A stretch of DNA of 24,249 bases from JBBCJT01 sp037190665 (GTDB taxonomy: Bacteria > Pseudomonadota > Alphaproteobacteria > Acetobacterales > Acetobacteraceae), in NCBI GenBank assembly GCA_037190665.1, contig JBBCJT010000239.1, positions 1 through 24,249 of the forward strand. The letters run 5' to 3'. The position numbers were made by a program, and so were the translations under genes. Of the stretch, positions 8,061 to 15,629 are shown in pieces. Position 1 is the stretch's first letter, and each line of letters opens with the position of its first letter. Under the pieces are notes generated by a model, which was not told the DNA's origin, did no database searches, and was given only the letters and a program-made list of their open reading frames with translations.

Positions 8061-9572
8061 ATGCTGGATCACGCAGGCCCCGGCCAGACCCCGATCCTGG
8101 ACGAGAAGGCGCTCGCGCGCGCGCTTTCGGGTGTGCATTTCATCGGCGGCCGCTTCGTGCCGGCAGCGTCCGGCAAGACCTTCGCGGTCGTGAACCCGGC
8201 CACCGGCGAGCAGGTCGGCGAGGCGGCGGCGGGCGATGCCGCCGACGTCTCCGCCGCGGTGGAGGCCGCCGCTGCCGCGCAGAAGGAGTGGGCGAAGCTG
8301 CCGGCGCGCAAGCGCGGCGCGCTGGTCTACCAATGCGCGGCGATCCTGAAGGAGCACACCGAGGAGCTGGCGCGGCTGATCGCGCTCGAGACCGGCAAGG
8401 CGCTGCGGACCGAAAGCCGCGTCGAGGCCGGCGTGGTGGCCGACATCTTCGAGTTCTTCGGCGGCCTCGGCGGCGAGCTGAAGGGCGAGAGCGTGCCCTT
8501 CGCGCCCAACGTCCTGTCGGTGACGGTGCGCGAGCCGCTGGGCGTGGTCGGCGCGATCATCCCGTGGAACGTGCCGATGCTGCTGATGGCGCTGAAGGTC
8601 GCGCCCGCGCTGGTGGCCGGCAACGCGGTGGTGGTGAAGAGCGCCGAGGAAGCCCCGCTGGCCGTGCTGCGCATCTGCGAACTGCTCTCCCGCGTGCTGC
8701 CGGCGGGCGTGTTCAACATCCTCTCCGGCTTCGGCCCCGAATGCGGCGCGCCGCTGGTGGAGCACCCGAAGGTGCGCAAGGTCACCTTCACCGGCAGCGT
8801 CGAGGTCGGCCGCATCGTCGCCAAGGCGGCGGCGCAGAAGCTGGTGCCGGTGACGCTGGAGCTGGGCGGCAAGTCGCCCATGATCGTCTTCGCCGACTGC
8901 GACTTCGACAAGACGGTCGCGGGCGCCCTGACCTCCATGCGCTTCACCCGGCAGGGGCAGAGCTGCACGGCCGCGTCGCGCATCTACGTCGAGCGGCCGA
9001 TCTTCGACCGTTTCGTCGAGGCGATGGCGAAGAAGGTGGACGCCATGGTGATGGGCGACCCGCTCGACGAGAAGACCGATATCGGCACCATCATCAGCCA
9101 GGGTCAGTTCGAGAAGGTGCAGACCTTCATCGACGAGGGCAAGGCGACCAAGGGCGCGACCGGCCGCGCCTGTTCGGCGATGCCGAAGGACCCGGCGCTG
9201 AAGAAGGGGCTGTTCATACAGCCGCACATCTTCACCGGCCTGACCAACGACAGCCGGCTGGTGCAGGAGGAGATCTTCGGCCCCGTCACCTGCATCTTCC
9301 CCTTCGACAGCGCCGAGGAGGTGCTGAAGGCCGCGAACGACAGCGAGTACGGGCTGGCGGCGAGCGTGTGGACCAACAACCTGCGCGTCGGCCTCGACCT
9401 CGCGCACCGGATCGAGGCGGGGCTGGTGCAGGTGAACCAGAACCTCGTGGTGCAGGCGAACCTGTCCTACGGCGGGGTGAAGAGCTCCGGCCTCGGCAAG
9501 GAGGCGTCGCTGGAGGCGATGAACGAGCACTTCACGCACAAGAAGACCATCATGGTCAACTACTCGGCCTAA
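8061..9572 (+). CDS. NAD(P)-dependent aldehyde dehydrogenase, 3' end supplied by the inserted element
   Basis: A 503-residue ALDH superfamily enzyme oxidising an aldehyde to a carboxylate. Active-site residues are present: Asn170 in PWNVPML, Glu267 in LELGGKSP and Cys302 in RQGQSCT; the cofactor segment is VTFTGSVEVG. The start has GGGAGGAA 5-10 bases upstream. The last dozen codons and stop are duplicated, with mostly silent changes, at 19,800-19,837, and a tyrosine recombinase gene starts about 160 bases after this stop. The present C-terminus (ending NYSA) is therefore probably element-borne, while the original ended NYAG. The protein remains full length and should be functional. Confidence 0.93.
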   Translation: MLDHAGPGQTPILDEKALARALSGVHFIGGRFVPAASGKTFAVVNPATGEQVGEAAAGDAADVSAAVEAAAAAQKEWAKLPARKRGALVYQCAAILKEHTEELARLIALETGKALRTESRVEAGVVADIFEFFGGLGGELKGESVPFAPNVLSVTVREPLGVVGAIIPWNVPMLLMALKVAPALVAGNAVVVKSAEEAPLAVLRICELLSRVLPAGVFNILSGFGPECGAPLVEHPKVRKVTFTGSVEVGRIVAKAAAQKLVPVTLELGGKSPMIVFADCDFDKTVAGALTSMRFTRQGQSCTAASRIYVERPIFDRFVEAMAKKVDAMVMGDPLDEKTDIGTIISQGQFEKVQTFIDEGKATKGATGRACSAMPKDPALKKGLFIQPHIFTGLTNDSRLVQEEIFGPVTCIFPFDSAEEVLKAANDSEYGLAASVWTNNLRVGLDLAHRIEAGLVQVNQNLVVQANLSYGGVKSSGLGKEASLEAMNEHFTHKKTIMVNYSA

Positions 9573-9577
9573 ACCCT
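9535..9577 (+). repeat. Left attachment-site copy (attL-like) in the ALDH 3' end
   Basis: It aligns with 19,800-19,842. The first 13 bases (CGCACAAGAAGAC) are identical, then ATCATGGT and AACTAC are shared blocks separated by single, mostly third-position changes. Similarity stops abruptly upstream of CGCAC. The identical 13-base block is the likely crossover region of the tyrosine recombinase encoded next to it. Confidence 0.8.
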
Positions 9578-9597
9578 TGTAAAACCGCTACTTTCAC

Positions 9598-9629
9598 AAT
9601 GGCTCCTAGGGTCACCTAGGGGCCATTTT
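9598..9629 (+). terminator. Element-borne terminator downstream of ALDH
   Basis: A 13-bp stem with one mismatch (9598-9610 with 9615-9627), loop GTCA, ending in TTTT. The arms contain CCTAGG. It lies 25 bases after the ALDH stop, inside the element, so it replaces the native structure now at the right junction. GGGTCACC (9609-9616) recurs inverted as GGTGACCC at 9650-9657, which could also be a recombinase or excisionase arm site. Confidence 0.7.
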
Positions 9630-9729
9630 GCTGCCCCGGTACCCCCAATGGTGACCCCAAAACCCGCATGGGGCAGACTGGCCCCTCACGCGCGCGGGGG
9701 CCGGGCAGGCTGCCGCGCCTGTCCTGGGG

Positions 9730-11019
9730 GTGCCTATGGCGAGCCGACCGTTGACCGAAACCCTGCTGCGAACCCTGCCGCCCGACTCGGAGGTATGGGA
9801 CGCGAGGTGCGAGCACCTGCTGGCCCGCCGCCGCAAGGCTGCCGTCCATTTCAATTTCGTTAGCCGCAAAGGCGGCAAGCGCCAGCGCGTGACGCTGGGC
9901 AAATGGCCCGAGGTGACACTGGCCGAGGCACGGGCGAAGGCGGACAAGCTGCGGGTGCAGTTGCACCACGACCGGCCGCTCCACGCCCCGGAGCCTGCCG
10001 ACTCGATCAACAATCTGCTGGATCTATTCCTAGCTGACCAGAAGGCGCGCGGCGTGCGCACCACCGGCCAGACGCAATGGGTGTTCGACGAGCGGTTGCG
10101 TCCCAAGCTGGGCCGGTATCGCGCTGCCGACCTCCGCCGACTGGACGTTGCGGCCGCATTGGAAGCGATCGAGTCGTCCAGCGTCCGGTATCGCGCTCTG
10201 TCCCTGCTGCGCGCCGCGTGGCGCTGGGGCTTGAAGCAAGGGCACGTGGACCACGACCCTGTGACGGCGCTGCCCCTGCCCGAACCGAGCCCGCCGCGCA
10301 CCCGCATCCTGTCCGACGACGAAATCCGCCTGCTCCTGGCCGACTGGTTGCCCGGCGGCTTCGATGCGCCGGCGCGCAACTCGTTCTGTGCCGCTCTGAC
10401 CCTTCAACTGCTGACGGCATGCCGCCGCAGCGAGATAGCGGAGGCCCGGTGGCGCGAGGTCTACACCGATCGACTGGTACTGCCGGCCGAGCGCACGAAG
10501 AACGCGCAACCCCATGCCGTTCCGCTCACGCCGCTGGCCCGCCGCGTGCTGGACCAGTTGCCCGGCGGGTCGCCCTTCCTGTTCCCCGCCATGCGCAAGC
10601 AACCCAAGCCGGGCGAGAAGGACCGGGCCGGCCGTTCTGGGCGCGGGGTGATCTCCGGCTGGTCGCGTGCTGTTGAGCTGGCGCAGCACCGGGCCGGGGT
10701 GGACGGCTGGACGCCGCATGATCTTCGCCGAACGGCTGCCTCGGGCATGGAGCGGCTGGGCGTAGACATCAACATAATCGAGCGCGCGCTGAATCACACG
10801 CGCCCCGTCTTGCAACGGACGTACCTGACAAGCGATCCGTTCCCCAAGATTCGGGAGGCATTGCAGGTCTGGTCCGATCACGTCGAGAGGCTGACGCAGA
10901 TTAAGAAGCCGCCCGAACGCGTCGGCATGCGGCTGACGCTGCGCAAGGCTGATGGGACCAAGCGCAATCTGGCGCTGCGCAAAGCCGATGGGACCAAGCG
11001 CAACCTGACGGCTGCCTGA
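9730..11019 (+). CDS. int: Tyrosine recombinase / phage-type integrase
   Basis: A 429-residue integrase counted from GTG at 9730; ATG two codons later (9736) is equally possible. The N-terminal ~85 residues resemble the DUF4102 arm-binding domain (GGKRQRVTLGKWPEVTLAEAR), followed by a core-binding SAM-like domain and the catalytic domain. All catalytic residues can be assigned: Arg232/233 in ACRRSE, Lys257 in ERTKN, His330 and Arg333 in HDLRR, His356 in LNHTRP and the nucleophile Tyr365 in RTYLT. It probably drives integration into the ALDH 3' end next door. The C-terminus carries an unusual tail with a 12-residue tandem repeat, LRKADGTKRNL plus one residue. Confidence 0.95.
   Translation: MPMASRPLTETLLRTLPPDSEVWDARCEHLLARRRKAAVHFNFVSRKGGKRQRVTLGKWPEVTLAEARAKADKLRVQLHHDRPLHAPEPADSINNLLDLFLADQKARGVRTTGQTQWVFDERLRPKLGRYRAADLRRLDVAAALEAIESSSVRYRALSLLRAAWRWGLKQGHVDHDPVTALPLPEPSPPRTRILSDDEIRLLLADWLPGGFDAPARNSFCAALTLQLLTACRRSEIAEARWREVYTDRLVLPAERTKNAQPHAVPLTPLARRVLDQLPGGSPFLFPAMRKQPKPGEKDRAGRSGRGVISGWSRAVELAQHRAGVDGWTPHDLRRTAASGMERLGVDINIIERALNHTRPVLQRTYLTSDPFPKIREALQVWSDHVERLTQIKKPPERVGMRLTLRKADGTKRNLALRKADGTKRNLTAA
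10939..11010 (+). repeat. 36-bp tandem duplication in the integrase tail
   Basis: Two 36-bp units (10939-10974 and 10975-11010) differ at four positions. They encode LRKADGTKRNL followed by Ala or Thr. Three of the four changes are silent, so the duplication is not brand new and its protein sequence has been kept. Confidence 0.9.
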
Positions 11020-11196
11020 CCGCACGCGCCGGTAAGGATTTCCATAGCCATCCCGCAAGCCGATTTTGTAGCCTGCGCATGGCTCGGTACTTCTAGCGGC
11101 TAGTAGCCCGCAAAGCCTTGCTGCGCTTGGGTTAGGCCCTAGTGCGTGGTGCGCGGCACATGCTCTCCGCGTGGGGGAATATCTGCAACCTGCTGT

Positions 11197-11210
11197 CCCG
11201 CACGTGCGGG
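11197..11210. promoter_or_regulatory. Perfect 14-bp palindrome CCCGCACGTGCGGG
   Basis: A perfect palindrome 23 bases upstream of the start at 11234 and about 180 bases after the integrase stop. Its position fits an operator for the downstream gene. No binding protein can be named. Confidence 0.4.
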
Positions 11211-11233
11211 CGGCAACCCTGTGGAGTGCCCCC

Positions 11234-11644
11234 ATGCCGCCGTTCGCCAAACCCAAGCTGCCTTTCGCAACCGTTGAGCGGTTCGCTACCTGGCTGCGCC
11301 ACAACCAGATCGGCCTGTTCTGGCGTCAACACGCCGGCCGCCCCCATCTCTACACGACCATTGCGCCGCGTGATCTGCCCGACCCGCGTATGCGCGGTCT
11401 GTTCGCTTATGGCGGGCGGGTATATCCGTCGTTCGAGCTAGACGCACGAACGGCAATGCTGCTGACGCGGTGGTGGCACCGGCTGCCTGACGATGAAAGC
11501 CCGACACTCAAGCAGCAGAAAGCCGTGGCCGAAATGATCGAGCAGGTAGCCAAGCGACTCGTCACGCCCACCCTGCCGCATGACGTGCATGCTGCGGGTG
11601 AAGATTACGTGCCGACGGAGCGACAGCGGACGACTGCGCACTGA
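11234..11644 (+). CDS. Hypothetical protein of the element
   Basis: Predicted 136 residues, no family recognised. It is basic at the N-terminus (PPFAKPKLPF), with a TVERFATWLRHNQIGLFWRQH segment and a W-W-H-R-L motif around the middle, then a Lys/Gln-rich helix. ATG at 11234 is chosen over the upstream in-frame GTG (11171) because GGAG lies about 10 bases before it and the upstream part overlaps the palindrome. Codon use looks coding (third-position G/C preference with normal amino acid spread). It sits between integrase and replication genes, where small regulators or excisionases are often found, but no helix-turn-helix is evident. Confidence 0.6.
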   Translation: MPPFAKPKLPFATVERFATWLRHNQIGLFWRQHAGRPHLYTTIAPRDLPDPRMRGLFAYGGRVYPSFELDARTAMLLTRWWHRLPDDESPTLKQQKAVAEMIEQVAKRLVTPTLPHDVHAAGEDYVPTERQRTTAH

Positions 11645-12004
11645 CGGTTGTGCGCACCGATCATCGCAGGTTGCGAAGGATCGAAGATCGATTGTTGACC
11701 CTTCGCACCGTCTATGAAGGGCCATAACCGACAGCGTGTGAGGTTGCGCAGGACTATAACCGACACCGGCTGAAACTGGCTCTACGCCTCGGTTTCACGC
11801 TGCTACCGCGCCGTGCAATCAAAGAATTTGCTATCGCGCAGGGGCACGCCATAGCGTGCATAAGTCTTGCCCCCGGCCGTTGGAAGCGACCGGGGGCGGG
11901 GTAGTCTTGTGGGTACATGGCAGGCTAGCTACGGAACAGGCTTGGGTGCCCGCACCGTAGCGCCTGCCATGTGCCCACGCAACCACTCATGGATGCGGGG
12001 CGCA
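11645..12004. promoter_or_regulatory. Non-coding region upstream of the Toprim gene with direct repeats and hairpins
   Basis: 360 bases with no convincing gene. ATAACCGACA occurs twice (11724-11733 and 11756-11765), each with a nearby AGGTTGCG-A/C-AGGA element, so a unit of roughly 32 bases is partly repeated. An 8-bp stem GCCCCCGG/CCGGGGGC (11869-11876 with 11890-11897) follows, then the large hairpin listed separately. TTGACC at 11695-11700 has no well-spaced -10. The position before the replication genes fits a promoter-operator or an origin. Confidence 0.45.
11911..11976. promoter_or_regulatory. 22-bp-stem hairpin upstream of the Toprim gene, possible origin or RNA element
   Basis: The outer stem pairs 15 bases (11911-11925 with 11962-11976), with one G-T wobble. 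A 2-base bulge TA (11926-11927) lies on the left only. The inner stem pairs 7 bases, GCTACGG (11928-11934) with CCGTAGC (11955-11961), around a 20-base loop. There is no T tract, so it does not look like a terminator. It ends 28 bases before the preferred start of the Toprim gene. It could be a primase or single-strand origin, or a structured leader controlling the replication genes. Confidence 0.75.
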
Positions 12005-12727
12005 ATGGCTCTATCAAGCAGTGCAAGTGACTATGGCGCTCATCAAGGGCGTATAGCGTTAACGACGCCTGCCCACGCACTGGCGTTGTGGGAGCGCGGA
12101 TTCGCCATACCCGTTGAGGACGACCCCAAGGTCATTGGGGGCAAGGCCGTTCAGACCTACCTCAAGGGCCGCCGATTGTGGCCTCTGTTGCCACACGAAG
12201 CGAACGCGCTGCGCATGGCGCTCGTGTTCAAGGGCGCGAACACCCGCAATCAGACTCCCGCCCTCCTTGCCCCCGCCACCCCTTTCGCCGGTGGCGATAT
12301 CAAGGCCGTACAATATCTTCGGCTGACGTACGACGGCGATCCTTTCACCAACGAGCGTGGTGCCAAGGCGCGGCTGACGACCGGTCCCTCAACCGACTGC
12401 GTGGTGCGGCTGGATGAACCCAAAGACGACCGTCTGGGTTTGGCCGAGGGGCTGGAGACAGCAATGAGTGTGTCGCGCTTGTTCATAGACCCGCCGGCCA
12501 TGTGGGCAACTCTCGGCACTCTCAACCTCAAGCGTTTCGTTGTGCCGAGGCATATTCGCCGCCTCTACATATTCTACGATCACGACGAGAATGAGCGAGG
12601 GCAATCGGCGCTGGGCGCACTGACCAAGCGTCTGCGGGCCAACCCCCGCCCCCACCCCCTGGACTACTTCGAGGTGTCTCCCGCCCCCTTCAACGACTTC
12701 AACGACAAGCTGCGAGCACAACAATGA
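12005..12727 (+). CDS. Toprim-domain protein, primase-like
   Basis: Predicted 240 residues with a Toprim_3-type domain like those in phage and plasmid primase or primase-helicase proteins. The Toprim glutamate is in GLAEGLETAMSV (about residue 148), the DxD-like motif is YDHDEN (about 192-194), and the family ending FND-F-NDKL is present. The middle holds AVQYLRLTYDGD...KARLTTGP, typical of the domain before Toprim_3. It lacks a CHC2 zinc finger, so it is a short form. Start is uncertain: ATG 12005 has GGGG upstream, while 11993 and 11969 are in frame but the latter lies within the hairpin. Its stop overlaps the next start as ATGA, so it works with the ATPase. Confidence 0.8.
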   Translation: MALSSSASDYGAHQGRIALTTPAHALALWERGFAIPVEDDPKVIGGKAVQTYLKGRRLWPLLPHEANALRMALVFKGANTRNQTPALLAPATPFAGGDIKAVQYLRLTYDGDPFTNERGAKARLTTGPSTDCVVRLDEPKDDRLGLAEGLETAMSVSRLFIDPPAMWATLGTLNLKRFVVPRHIRRLYIFYDHDENERGQSALGALTKRLRANPRPHPLDYFEVSPAPFNDFNDKLRAQQ

Positions 12728-14010
12728 GCGAAACCCTGCCAACGACGCCGAGTGGAAGCAGCCCGACCCGAGGGGCTATTAGGTTCACCACCTTTGCGGA
12801 CATTGGCTTGGAGGGGATTGATCGCCCTCACCTCGTGGCCGGCTTCCTCCCCCTGCAAGCGGTGTGCTCGGTATATGGCCCTTTCGGCAGCGGCAAGACC
12901 GCCATGCTGCTGCACCTTGCCTTATGCCTCATCACAGGTCGCCGCTTCTTCAGCCGCAACGTGCTCCCGTCCGCCGTACTCTATGTTGCGGCCGAGTCGG
13001 CTGACTCGACCTCGCTCCGCGTCAGAGCAATACGGAAAGCGTACGAGAGGGAGCTTGCCGCCGTCACTACTTCGGAAAGCATCCGCTTCCAACTCAAGAG
13101 GAACAAGGAAGGAGGGTTGATCAAGCCTCTCAAGCTGTACCGGGACGACGACGGCAACCTCATGCGGTTCCCCAAGCTCAAGCGGGAACTCGTACTGGCC
13201 GAACGGGGGATCGATCTTTTTACCGAGGAACTAGCTGACCAGACGCAGAGCGAGCTTGTGGCCAAAGCGAAGGCTATAGGCGCGCGGTTAATCGTTCTGG
13301 ATACCCTCAGCCAAGCGACGCCGGGGATGAATGAGAATGCGCCTAACGATGGCAGCCTCGTCCTCAATCGGCTGAAGCGAATGGCGGAGGAGACAGGGGC
13401 CACCGTCATCTTTGTCCACCATACCGGCAAGAATCTTACTCTTGGTCAGCGAGGGCATGTCGTACTGAGCGCCAATGCCGAGGAACTGTTCGAGGTGCTG
13501 GACGGCATCGGTCAGAGTAGCGGGCACGATTACGTCCGCATCGCCAACATGCGCACCAAGACCATGGACAGGGATGAATCGGACATGGTCGGGCGTGTCA
13601 CCAGCGTCGCTCTTCGGAAGGCGCGTAGGGTGGTAGTGAAGATGACGGACCCGGTGACGGGCGACGAGATAGAAGAGTCTATCGACATGCCCGCCACCAC
13701 GGCAGCAGTGGTGCAAGAGGCCGAGGTCACCGAAGAGATAACTTGGCGGCAGAGTGGCGGGCGCACCGCCAAGGCGGAGCAGGCGGATAAGAAGGTAGCC
13801 ACCACCGAACAGGACAAGACACTCAGGGCCGTGTACGCGGTCCTTGAGCGTGGCGAGGAAGCGCGGGTGAAGTCCGTTGCCGCCGAACTCGGGCTACCTG
13901 ACAGCGTCGTCAAGGAGCGGCTGCGCCGTTACGTCGGAAGCGGACTGCTGGCGAACCTCGGAGGCGCACACACCCTCACTGCCAAGGGGAGTGCGCAGAC
14001 GGCGTTTTGA
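12724..14010 (+). CDS. RepA-like AAA ATPase / replicative helicase
   Basis: Predicted 428 residues of the AAA_25/RepA, RecA-fold helicase type. Walker A is G-P-F-G-S-G-K58-T, a catalytic Glu lies in VAAES (about 91), Walker B is LIVLD (189-193), followed by an HHTGK motif (232-236) as in RepA/DnaB-like ATPases. The C-terminal ~70 residues look like a winged helix (EEARVKSVAAELGLPDSVVK), suited to DNA or repeat binding. It is translationally coupled to the Toprim gene, and an iteron-like cluster begins 3 bases after its stop. Together these form a self-contained replication module. Confidence 0.87.
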   Translation: MSETLPTTPSGSSPTRGAIRFTTFADIGLEGIDRPHLVAGFLPLQAVCSVYGPFGSGKTAMLLHLALCLITGRRFFSRNVLPSAVLYVAAESADSTSLRVRAIRKAYERELAAVTTSESIRFQLKRNKEGGLIKPLKLYRDDDGNLMRFPKLKRELVLAERGIDLFTEELADQTQSELVAKAKAIGARLIVLDTLSQATPGMNENAPNDGSLVLNRLKRMAEETGATVIFVHHTGKNLTLGQRGHVVLSANAEELFEVLDGIGQSSGHDYVRIANMRTKTMDRDESDMVGRVTSVALRKARRVVVKMTDPVTGDEIEESIDMPATTAAVVQEAEVTEEITWRQSGGRTAKAEQADKKVATTEQDKTLRAVYAVLERGEEARVKSVAAELGLPDSVVKERLRRYVGSGLLANLGGAHTLTAKGSAQTAF

Positions 14011-14012
14011 AA

Positions 14013-14130
14013 GGTGTCGGGTGTCGGTGTTGCCGACACCCCAACACCGACACCTGCATATCGGTGGGGTGTCGGGTGTCGGTGGGGCCCTATAGGGGCC
14101 CCCGACACCCCAACACCGATGCCCCAACAC
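14013..14130. repeat. Iteron-like cluster of GTGTCGG repeats in both orientations
   Basis: GTGTCGG occurs exactly at 14014, 14021, 14069 and 14076. Its complement CCGACAC occurs at 14033, 14047 and 14102. Degenerate copies and CCCCAACACC units lie between them. The 7-base spacing of adjacent copies and their inverted partners can form two nested cruciforms; the second is centred on GGGGCCCTATAGGGGCCCC. There is no T tract. The position just after the helicase gene fits a replication origin or autoregulatory site; a transcription terminator is the alternative. Confidence 0.8.
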
Positions 14131-14212
14131 CCACCTTCTTAGACAAACCTAACCTTGCACTATCGCAGTGGTAGAATAGAGTGGCCACCATTCTCAATGT
14201 TGGAGGCAACGA

Positions 14213-14467
14213 ATGGCCACTGACCTTCGCTCCTTTATGGATGATTGGCTTAACGAAAATCTGGTGGCGGTTAGCTACCCCGCGGACAAGGTGCCCGACC
14301 CGGAGGCGGCGCGGCTGGCTGAACAGTTCGTGGCGGAGGCAGTAGGGCACGGCTTTACAGAGGACTCGGCGCGCAGAGTTTTTGGTGACCTGCCCACCTT
14401 CATGCATAAGCAGATGGAGGCCGCCGCCGACGCTGAGGTCCGGCGCCTAGCCGAGAAGGACGACTAA
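14213..14467 (+). CDS. Small hypothetical acidic protein
   Basis: Predicted 84 residues, not recognised. GGAGG lies 8 bases before ATG, one of the clearest ribosome sites in the element. The protein is acidic and predicted mostly helical: an N-terminal SFMDDWLNENL segment, a central Pro-rich turn, then a helix ending EVRRLAEKDD. It could be a small regulator or interaction protein. It is the last clear gene before a long gene-poor stretch. Confidence 0.7.
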   Translation: MATDLRSFMDDWLNENLVAVSYPADKVPDPEAARLAEQFVAEAVGHGFTEDSARRVFGDLPTFMHKQMEAAADAEVRRLAEKDD

Positions 14468-14706
14468 GCCACCGGCTGTATCACCCGGCGCAAATTACAA
14501 CCGCTGGTCGCTTGAGGGCGTAGGCAGCCGGGCGTAGAACCGTCCGCGTTGGTCGGCACACTGCGGCTACCAGAGTGAGTGACGCCATTCCTCCCGGGGG
14601 GAGGTACACGGCAAGTGCCATACTCGGGCCCGCGACCTAGCTCGACTGAGGCAAGGCATGGGGCCGCTCTCTTAACTGAGGGCGGCCATTCTACTTGTGC
14701 GCACCC

Positions 14707-14790
14707 TCACTCCAGGTAGCGGCGCAGCACCTCAAGGAACTGCGTAAACGCAGCCAGAAGCTGGATGATGAGCGGGAGAAGTTCTTTCAT
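14707..14790 (-). CDS. Possible tiny hydrophobic/amphipathic peptide
   Basis: An ATG-TGA frame of 27 codons beginning MKELLPLIIQLLAAF and ending in an Arg/Tyr-containing amphipathic segment. A short leucine/isoleucine-rich helix with charged ends resembles small membrane toxins or holin-like peptides. The ribosome site is weak (GGTGCAG). It is reported because random GC-rich DNA rarely gives such a clean hydrophobic stretch, but it is not proven to be a gene. Confidence 0.25.
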   Translation of the reverse strand: MKELLPLIIQLLAAFTQFLEVLRRYLE

Positions 14791-15348
14791 CTGCACCAAG
14801 CCGTGTGAAAAGAAGTTGCCATTTCTGCATTTGCTGGCGCTCCCTCCCACGGCTGCCGCCCGATTCGCCGGGCTGCTTACCTAGAACATCCCATATCTCG
14901 TCGCAGCAGGTCAACTATGACCGCAAGATGCAGTTGCCGCCCCCCTGCCCGGCACGGACTATGAGCGCAGGACACTACACCCCGCTCCACTCCCGCCGCC
15001 GGGATGCGTTGCTCGTGCAGCCCCGACCTACCCTGCCGGGCCACGGCATCGGCTGCCGGCATCCAGCAAACACCACACCCATCATGCCAGCATTTGCGGG
15101 AGCCGAAGGCGCATAGCGCCACCCTTGCCCCCGACAGCCATACCCCGCGCGACACGCGCGCTCACACATCACGCGCTCGCGTGGCATCCGGTGCCCCGTG
15201 CTGTCCGCACGCAAGGACCCGTGCGCACGCCCCGCATGAGGCGCTGAGCCATGCCCTGAGCGGCGAGGCAACCCATGCCACGCGTCCGCGCTCCGGCTGC
15301 GGGGGGTCGGGGCAGGCTGGCCGCGACGCGAGGGGGGGCGGCGAGCAA

Positions 15349-15361
15349 TGTTGGTCCAACA
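15349..15361. promoter_or_regulatory. 13-bp palindrome TGTTGGTCCAACA, possible operator
   Basis: A perfect 6-bp inverted repeat around one central base, about 300 bases upstream of the portal operon. This size and symmetry are typical of helix-turn-helix dimer sites. No cognate regulator was recognised in the element. Confidence 0.35.
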
Positions 15362-15442
15362 CCCCCAAACCGGCGGGCACTCGGTTCTTTATGACTGAAT
15401 ACTTGAAATTAGGAACGGAATCCCGAGAACTCCCCGCCACTC

Positions 15443-15483
15443 CGAGATACTCCGCGATACTCTCGGCACGCCAACGCGATACT
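15443..15483. promoter_or_regulatory. Direct repeats CG(A/C)GATACT, possible activator site
   Basis: CGAGATACT at 15443, CGCGATACT at 15453 and 15475, plus a related CGAGAACT at 15424. The spacings of 10 and 22 bases place copies near one face of the helix. The region is AT-richer than its surroundings and leads into the portal operon, so a late-type promoter activated by a phage or element factor is plausible. Confidence 0.4.
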
Positions 15484-15557
15484 TATATGACGGAAATAAT
15501 TCCTTTGGTGTGAAGAAATTGCCCCGGCTATACTGGCCACGGGCAAAGTCCTGCCCA

Positions 15558-15629
15558 CCCCGGCAAGTCCGCCGTTCCCCACCCCCTGCTGCGAAGTAAC
15601 GTGCGGCAGGGGGACTTGCCCAGCCGGGG
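15558..15629 (+). promoter_or_regulatory. Leader hairpin before the portal operon
   Basis: Interrupted inverted repeat. CCCCGGC (15558-15564) pairs with GCCGGGG (15623-15629); AAGTCC (15565-15570) or CCCCTGC (15583-15589) pair with parts of GCAGGGGGACTT (15606-15617). Alternative pairings exist, as in attenuators. It ends 23 bases before the first start codon at 15653. Confidence 0.5.

Noticed and set aside
10030..11304. Minus-strand open frame opposite the integrase
   Set aside because: Shadow of the integrase, which has all its catalytic residues on the plus strand.
14150..14180. TTGCAC...TAGAAT as a promoter for the 84-residue gene
   Set aside because: The spacing is only 11 bases.
14805..15513. 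Cys/Pro/His-rich open frames on both strands in the gene-poor region
   Set aside because: No ribosome sites, no domain and biased composition. They look noncoding.
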